Notes under the pieces: generated by a model
Databases searched by the model: none
The model's input: only the letters and a program-made list of their open reading frames with translations
What the model was told of the DNA's origin: nothing
Assembly: GCA_012932295.1 (NCBI GenBank)
Contig: JAAONU010000004.1
Span: 9,114,630-9,178,629, forward strand
DNA length: 64,000 nucleotides
Direction: 5' to 3'
Origin: Cyclina sinensis
Lineage: Eukaryota; Mollusca; Bivalvia; Venerida; Veneridae
Shown: piece after piece, positions 62,201 through 64,000 of the stretch
Layout of the letters: each line of letters opens with the position of its first letter
Numbering within the stretch: position 1 is the first letter of the stretch
Program-made: the position numbers and the translations under genes

Positions 62201-63902
62201 TCATCTATGATATAAAACAAAAATACATATCTACTTACATCTAGAGCATGTCACAGAAATGAGGAATACCCCCACAGTCCGCCTGGTCACAAGATTTAAG
62301 GCTTTGAAAGTAAATGGGATCATTGTAAAATTCTTGCATGGCAGTAGAGTGAAAACATGTATAGTTAAAATGAAAATAAAAGGACGATCATTTTCACATT
62401 TTGTCAAGTCACTGTGACCTTGACCTATGAGCCAGGGATATGCATCTTGCACAAGACATACCGTCTCATCAAGCTGAACAAATATACAATGGTATTTTAA
62501 AATCCTTCCATTTATGGAGAAGTAATGGTCAAGCTGAATCAAACATAGCCCTGCGTGGGGGTGTATAAAACACACTTATTCCTACAAAAGCTTTCGATGA
62601 CAGAGGTTGAGGATAAAGTGTGTGGGTTACTGGTTTGATTCCCACCATGGGTGAGTCTCTAGTTACTTTCTACATTTCACACTATTAGTGTGAGTACTGG
62701 TTTGAATCACTGAATGGGATTAAAACAAGTGGCAAGAACTTGTTATGTAAAATAATTAGATTTGAACTAAACTGAAAGCTTAGAATGTAGAAACTAATAT
62801 ATCCAAGGAGTAATTTGTGATTATTTGTGTAATCTACGTTCCATTAAATCTTCTTTTTACAATAAAACAAGAGGACCTTGATGGCCCTATATTGCTTACC
62901 TCAGTATGACTGCTTTTAACAAAGTTACAGACCTGGTTAATTGACCCCAGATGACCCATATTCGAACTTCACCTAGAAATTGTCAAAACAACCTTTCTGA
63001 CAAATTTCCAGGATATTTTGGCTGAAAATGTTACCTCTAGAATGTTAACAAGGTTTTTCCAGTAAAAAAAAACTGATAAGCCCAAACAATGAAAAAAACT
63101 TACCATTTTCAAGCATACTGATCAACTTGCTGTACTTCTGACAAGCCTCCCCATACTGTCCACTCTTGAACAATGTTGTTGCCTCTTCTTTCACAGCAAC
63201 AGCATTCTTTGGCAATTCTTTCATATAAAACACTGGTCTTTTAAAATCTTCAACAGGTTCTACAATCTCAGTTTCAGAACTTTCTACTTCTGAAGTTTCC
63301 TTGTCTTCTACTTCTTCTGAATCTGACCTTTCCTCTTCAGCTTCGACTGGTGAACTTCTATCATCCAGAGTTTCTTTACTGGAGGTCTTAACTTCTTCAG
63401 TCATCTGATTCTCACTAGTGCTTCCTTCAGAATTACTAGCTTCTGGCACACTCTCTGTATTTTCAGATAAATTATCTTTTATTTTGCTTATCTTTTCTTC
63501 TTCTTTTTCCTCTTTTGGATTTTGTTCAGTCTCCTTATTTTCAGAGTTTTCTTCATTTTTGTTCACTTCACTTATGTTCATTTCTACTTCTGATGCATGA
63601 CCATTTACTAATCTATCATCTTTGTTCTCACTTTCTGCTTCTTCTTCTTCACTTTCACTGTCAACTTCTACAATCTGCATTCTTCTTGAAGATTTTTCAG
63701 TTGGTTTCTCACTGTATGTGTTCTCTAAATAACCTACTCTTTGCTTACTCTCTAATTCTGGAGATTCTGGATTAGAGTTACCTCCCTTGGAAGAGTCAGA
63801 AGGATTTTCTGCATTTTCCTCACCCTCAACATCTTCTATAACCATCCTTCTTCCTTTCTTTTTCTTCTCCTGTTTGTCTTTCTCTATCTGCTCTAGCAAC
63901 TC
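50188..63902 (-). CDS. SPAG1: SPAG1 (sperm-associated antigen 1), TPR co-chaperone, 5'-incomplete
   Basis: Co-chaperone that brings Hsp70/Hsp90 to preassembly of axonemal dynein arms in the cytoplasm; loss in humans causes primary ciliary dyskinesia. Twelve exons, read high to low: 63902-63104, 62204-62033, 61656-61576, 60725-60332, 59994-59887, 59617-59528, 58077-57964, 55873-55681, 54698-54369, 53052-52978, 52604-52509, 50282-50188. All are GT-AG with consistent phase, giving 848 aa; the first exon here starts in phase 0, so the N-terminus and first TPR block lie beyond 64000. Order: GRRMVIEDVE and a long acidic linker; middle TPR block (~232-355) with YSNRAACHL and KPLLRRAIA; DGPRWREK; Ser/Thr-rich linker; third TPR block (~466-585) with KAEGNDF, YTNRALCYI and KALFRRAQA, a full K-N-N-K-R clamp; RKRMVIQEVDSDEE; RPAP3_C domain (~722-848). 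RPAP3 is less likely, because the WREK segment and the third TPR block fit SPAG1. Confidence 0.93.
50440..50560 (-). mobile_element. tRNA-like SINE head, minus strand
   Basis: On the minus strand 'gtagtggttgaggggtaaga' looks like an A-box region and 'ggtttgaatcccaccagggg' like a B box. A related + strand piece lies at 62600-62660. Lies in SPAG1 intron sequence just upstream of the last exon. Confidence 0.55.
51000..51995 (+). repeat. 40 bp minisatellite in SPAG1 last intron
   Basis: About 25 units of 'cttcctaattctgcagtaat' plus 'aaatgggcaaaatgctacag'. Two unit types mix: 'gggcaaaatgctacagc' and 'ggacaaaatgttttagc'. Lies between the last two SPAG1 exons. Confidence 0.92.
52060..52400 (+). repeat. 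Decayed dispersed repeat in SPAG1 last intron
   Basis: 'gacctcaaaatcaaggtcat', 'aagggttaaggta' and 'tcgaggtcaaggtcattta' are typical words of bivalve calcium-like 'ggtcaaggtca' repeats. Non-coding; next to the 52509-52604 exon. Confidence 0.5.
52509..52604 (-). CDS. SPAG1: SPAG1 exon (RPAP3_C)
   Basis: 96 bp, acceptor cattgcag, donor gtttga, phase 1 to 1. Encodes LLKNLSTVPRFGTVCMFLSQ then KDKS, the L..L..V.RF..M.MFLS.KDK core of RPAP3_C domains. Confidence 0.87.
52978..53052 (-). CDS. SPAG1: SPAG1 exon (RPAP3_C)
   Basis: 75 bp, acceptor gctttcag, donor gtgagt, phase 1 to 1. Encodes VISNKLDGAMLNNILRCVAE, matching SNKL...L..I in the domain. Confidence 0.87.
54369..54698 (-). CDS. SPAG1: SPAG1 exon (Ser/Lys linker, start of RPAP3_C)
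   Basis: 330 bp, acceptor tttgcag, donor gtaagt. About 70 residues of Ser/Lys/Thr-rich linker are followed by ATPYEFISAWNAL and YYDLLKQIKPSDIKNG, the opening helices of the RPAP3 C-terminal domain. Confidence 0.9.
55400..55553 (+). mobile_element. SINE-like 3' end with TTTAC tail
   Basis: 'actggcgcctggcacatatg', 'ggtgtctaataagcccaaga' and 'gggtgacactataataaa' end in a (CTTTA)n tail at 55530-55548. The head is not obvious. Lies in a SPAG1 intron. Confidence 0.55.
55681..55873 (-). CDS. SPAG1: SPAG1 exon (Gln/Lys/Ser linker, RKRMVIQEVD motif)
   Basis: 193 bp, acceptor tttctag, donor gtaaat. Encodes a low-complexity GKQTGKQSGKQ stretch and RKRMVIQEVDSDEENKPK, close to the repeated RRM-V/I motif of the first linker. 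Confidence 0.88.
56112..57629. mobile_element. Non-autonomous hAT-like transposon in SPAG1 intron
   Basis: Perfect 15 bp terminal inverted repeats, TAGGGATGGCAACGA at the left and its reverse complement at the right, are flanked by the 8 bp direct repeat gtaaatat (56104-56111 and 57630-57637). An 8 bp target duplication with such ends fits the hAT superfamily. Subterminal 'cgatcgagtactcggtt' words recur near both ends. The 110-codon + strand frame at 56948-57280 has no transposase motif. A separate repeat is nested at 56262-56738. Confidence 0.88.
56262..56738 (-). repeat. Repeat nested in the hAT-like element
   Basis: It has 'catatgtctcccccc' at the left and 'ggggggagacataa' at the right, with two copies of a ~160 bp unit ('gtgaccttgaccttgagaca', 'aggtgaacatctgacccaag') and a block 'gacggacggacggacggaca'. 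The minus-strand open frames across it are repeat shadows. Confidence 0.75.
57964..58077 (-). CDS. SPAG1: SPAG1 exon (end of third TPR block)
   Basis: 114 bp, not covered by any long open frame. Encodes MLKQYRDGIEDLKHLLQVDP and KKEMELLKNYWRE between acceptor tttgtag and donor GAG|gta. Phase 0 both ends. Confidence 0.87.
58145..58365 (+). mobile_element. tRNA-derived SINE-like copy in SPAG1 intron
   Basis: 'gagatgttaaaccaagccca', 'tgggatactctctgtatcct' and 'ctcttcttgaggtgaaaggc' match the body of the 43565 element. Its head is poorly preserved. Confidence 0.55.
58422..59141. mobile_element. Second non-autonomous hAT-like element in SPAG1 intron
   Basis: Ends CAGGGCTCC...GGAGCCCTG, flanked by 8 bp direct repeats with one mismatch: gacagact (58414-58421) and gtcagact (59142-59149). 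720 bp, no transposase frame. Its interior is richer in CpG ('cgcgacgtcaaca') than its surroundings. Confidence 0.78.
59528..59617 (-). CDS. SPAG1: SPAG1 exon (third TPR block)
   Basis: 90 bp, phase 0 both ends, acceptor tttacag, donor gtatct. Encodes AKKAEEDCSKAL and VKALFRRAQARK, with the clamp Lys and Arg. Confidence 0.9.
59887..59994 (-). CDS. SPAG1: SPAG1 exon (third TPR block)
   Basis: 108 bp, phase 0 both ends. Encodes SKFKEAIECYDKC and VAIYTNRALCYIRTNQ, the classic TPR helix pair with the clamp asparagine. Confidence 0.9.
60332..60725 (-). CDS. SPAG1: SPAG1 exon (WREK segment, Ser/Thr-rich linker, first helix of third TPR block)
   Basis: 394 bp, acceptor cataccag, donor gtatgt. Encodes DGPRWREK (SPAG1-specific), a linker with two ITQGTP repeats, a Lys/Glu-rich stretch, and FDTLKAEGNDFVKQ, the opening of the third TPR block. 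Confidence 0.9.
61030..61350 (+). repeat. ~130 bp repeat units in SPAG1 intron
   Basis: Three units of 'aaggattttacacaggccat', then 'cactgtgaccttgatctact' and 'cagtggtcatctgc'. Same general type as 33390-34080. Non-coding. Confidence 0.65.
61576..61656 (-). CDS. SPAG1: SPAG1 exon (end of middle TPR block)
   Basis: 81 bp, acceptor tttacag, donor gtaaat. Encodes YRPAYVDYRHVLLIDSRM and then DQAHQGTK, matching AYVDY..VL.ID in SPAG1. Confidence 0.88.
62033..62204 (-). CDS. SPAG1: SPAG1 exon (middle TPR block)
   Basis: 172 bp, acceptor atcatag, donor gtttga. Encodes LMYSNRAACHLKTGDLPG, then KDCSASLDLIPHSVKPLLRR and AIAFEHLER. This is a standard TPR with the clamp asparagine (SNRA) and the clamp Lys/Arg (KPLLRR). 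Confidence 0.9.
63104..63902 (-). CDS. SPAG1: SPAG1 exon (acidic linker, start of middle TPR)
   Basis: 799 bp exon opening ELLEQIEKDKQ after acceptor ttattag. It holds GRRMVIEDVEGEE and SRRMQIVEVDSESEEEE, then about 130 residues rich in Glu and Ser, and then the first helix of a TPR (EATTLFKSGQYGEACQKY). Donor gtaagt at the lower end; phase 1 out. Confidence 0.9.
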
Positions 63903-64000
63903 CTAATAAATACACAAGGATCTTTCAAACACTGCCAACCATTTAAATTCAATCTGTTTTTGAGATCTAAGGTACTTCATCATCATTTTTTGCATCAAAA

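Overview
The window is AT-rich, intron-rich animal DNA dominated by repeats. It most likely comes from a bivalve mollusc. That call rests on the ~165 bp arrays rich in 'GGGGCGGGGCC' and 'gacaagaagattttcaaag', on tRNA-derived SINE-like elements, and on an HSPA12-type Hsp70 and a short-chain collagen C4-like gene, families that are expanded in bivalves. The species cannot be named from sequence alone. There is no prokaryotic, viral or CRISPR content.

Three spliced genes were rebuilt by joining open frames at GT-AG sites with matching phase. (1) A secreted coiled-coil protein with a short-chain collagen C4-like C-terminal domain, + strand, 26813-29442, 3 exons, 269 aa. (2) A complete HSPA12-type Hsp70 ATPase, + strand, 30478-44642, 8 exons, 598 aa, with all three nucleotide-binding signatures. 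(3) The C-terminal 848 aa of SPAG1, a TPR co-chaperone and dynein-arm assembly factor, - strand, 63902 down to 50188, 12 exons; its 5' end lies beyond the window. HSPA12 and SPAG1 converge tail to tail about 5.5 kb apart. A fourth coding piece, 12126-12496, is an intact but isolated copy of the HSPA12 last exon.

Layout: 1-4720 dispersed tandem repeat families; 5161-5475 an 80 bp x4 tandem repeat; 7630-8830 a large inverted repeat; 10920-17230 the upstream copy of a segmental duplication (last HSPA12 exon plus flanks), matching 42530-48190; 18365-19590 an inverted copy of the SPAG1 3' flank (48590-49960); 19730-21350 ~145 bp repeats; 21640-24980 a 33 bp satellite with ~0.5 kb higher-order periodicity; 26813-29442 the collagen-like gene; 30478-44642 HSPA12, whose introns hold SINEs, a 42 bp minisatellite (36700-39670) and tRNA-headed composite repeats; 42530-49960 the downstream copy of the duplication; 50188-63902 SPAG1, whose introns hold a 40 bp minisatellite and two non-autonomous hAT-like transposons with visible terminal inverted repeats and 8 bp target duplications.

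The main story is structural. An HSPA12 tail plus SPAG1 3' flank has been duplicated, one part has been inverted, and repeats have since eroded it. An Hsp70-family gene next to an Hsp70/Hsp90 co-chaperone is suggestive, but the HSPA12 protein ends without the EEVD tail that TPR clamps bind, so a direct functional link is not supported. I found no clear new enzymatic or defence system.
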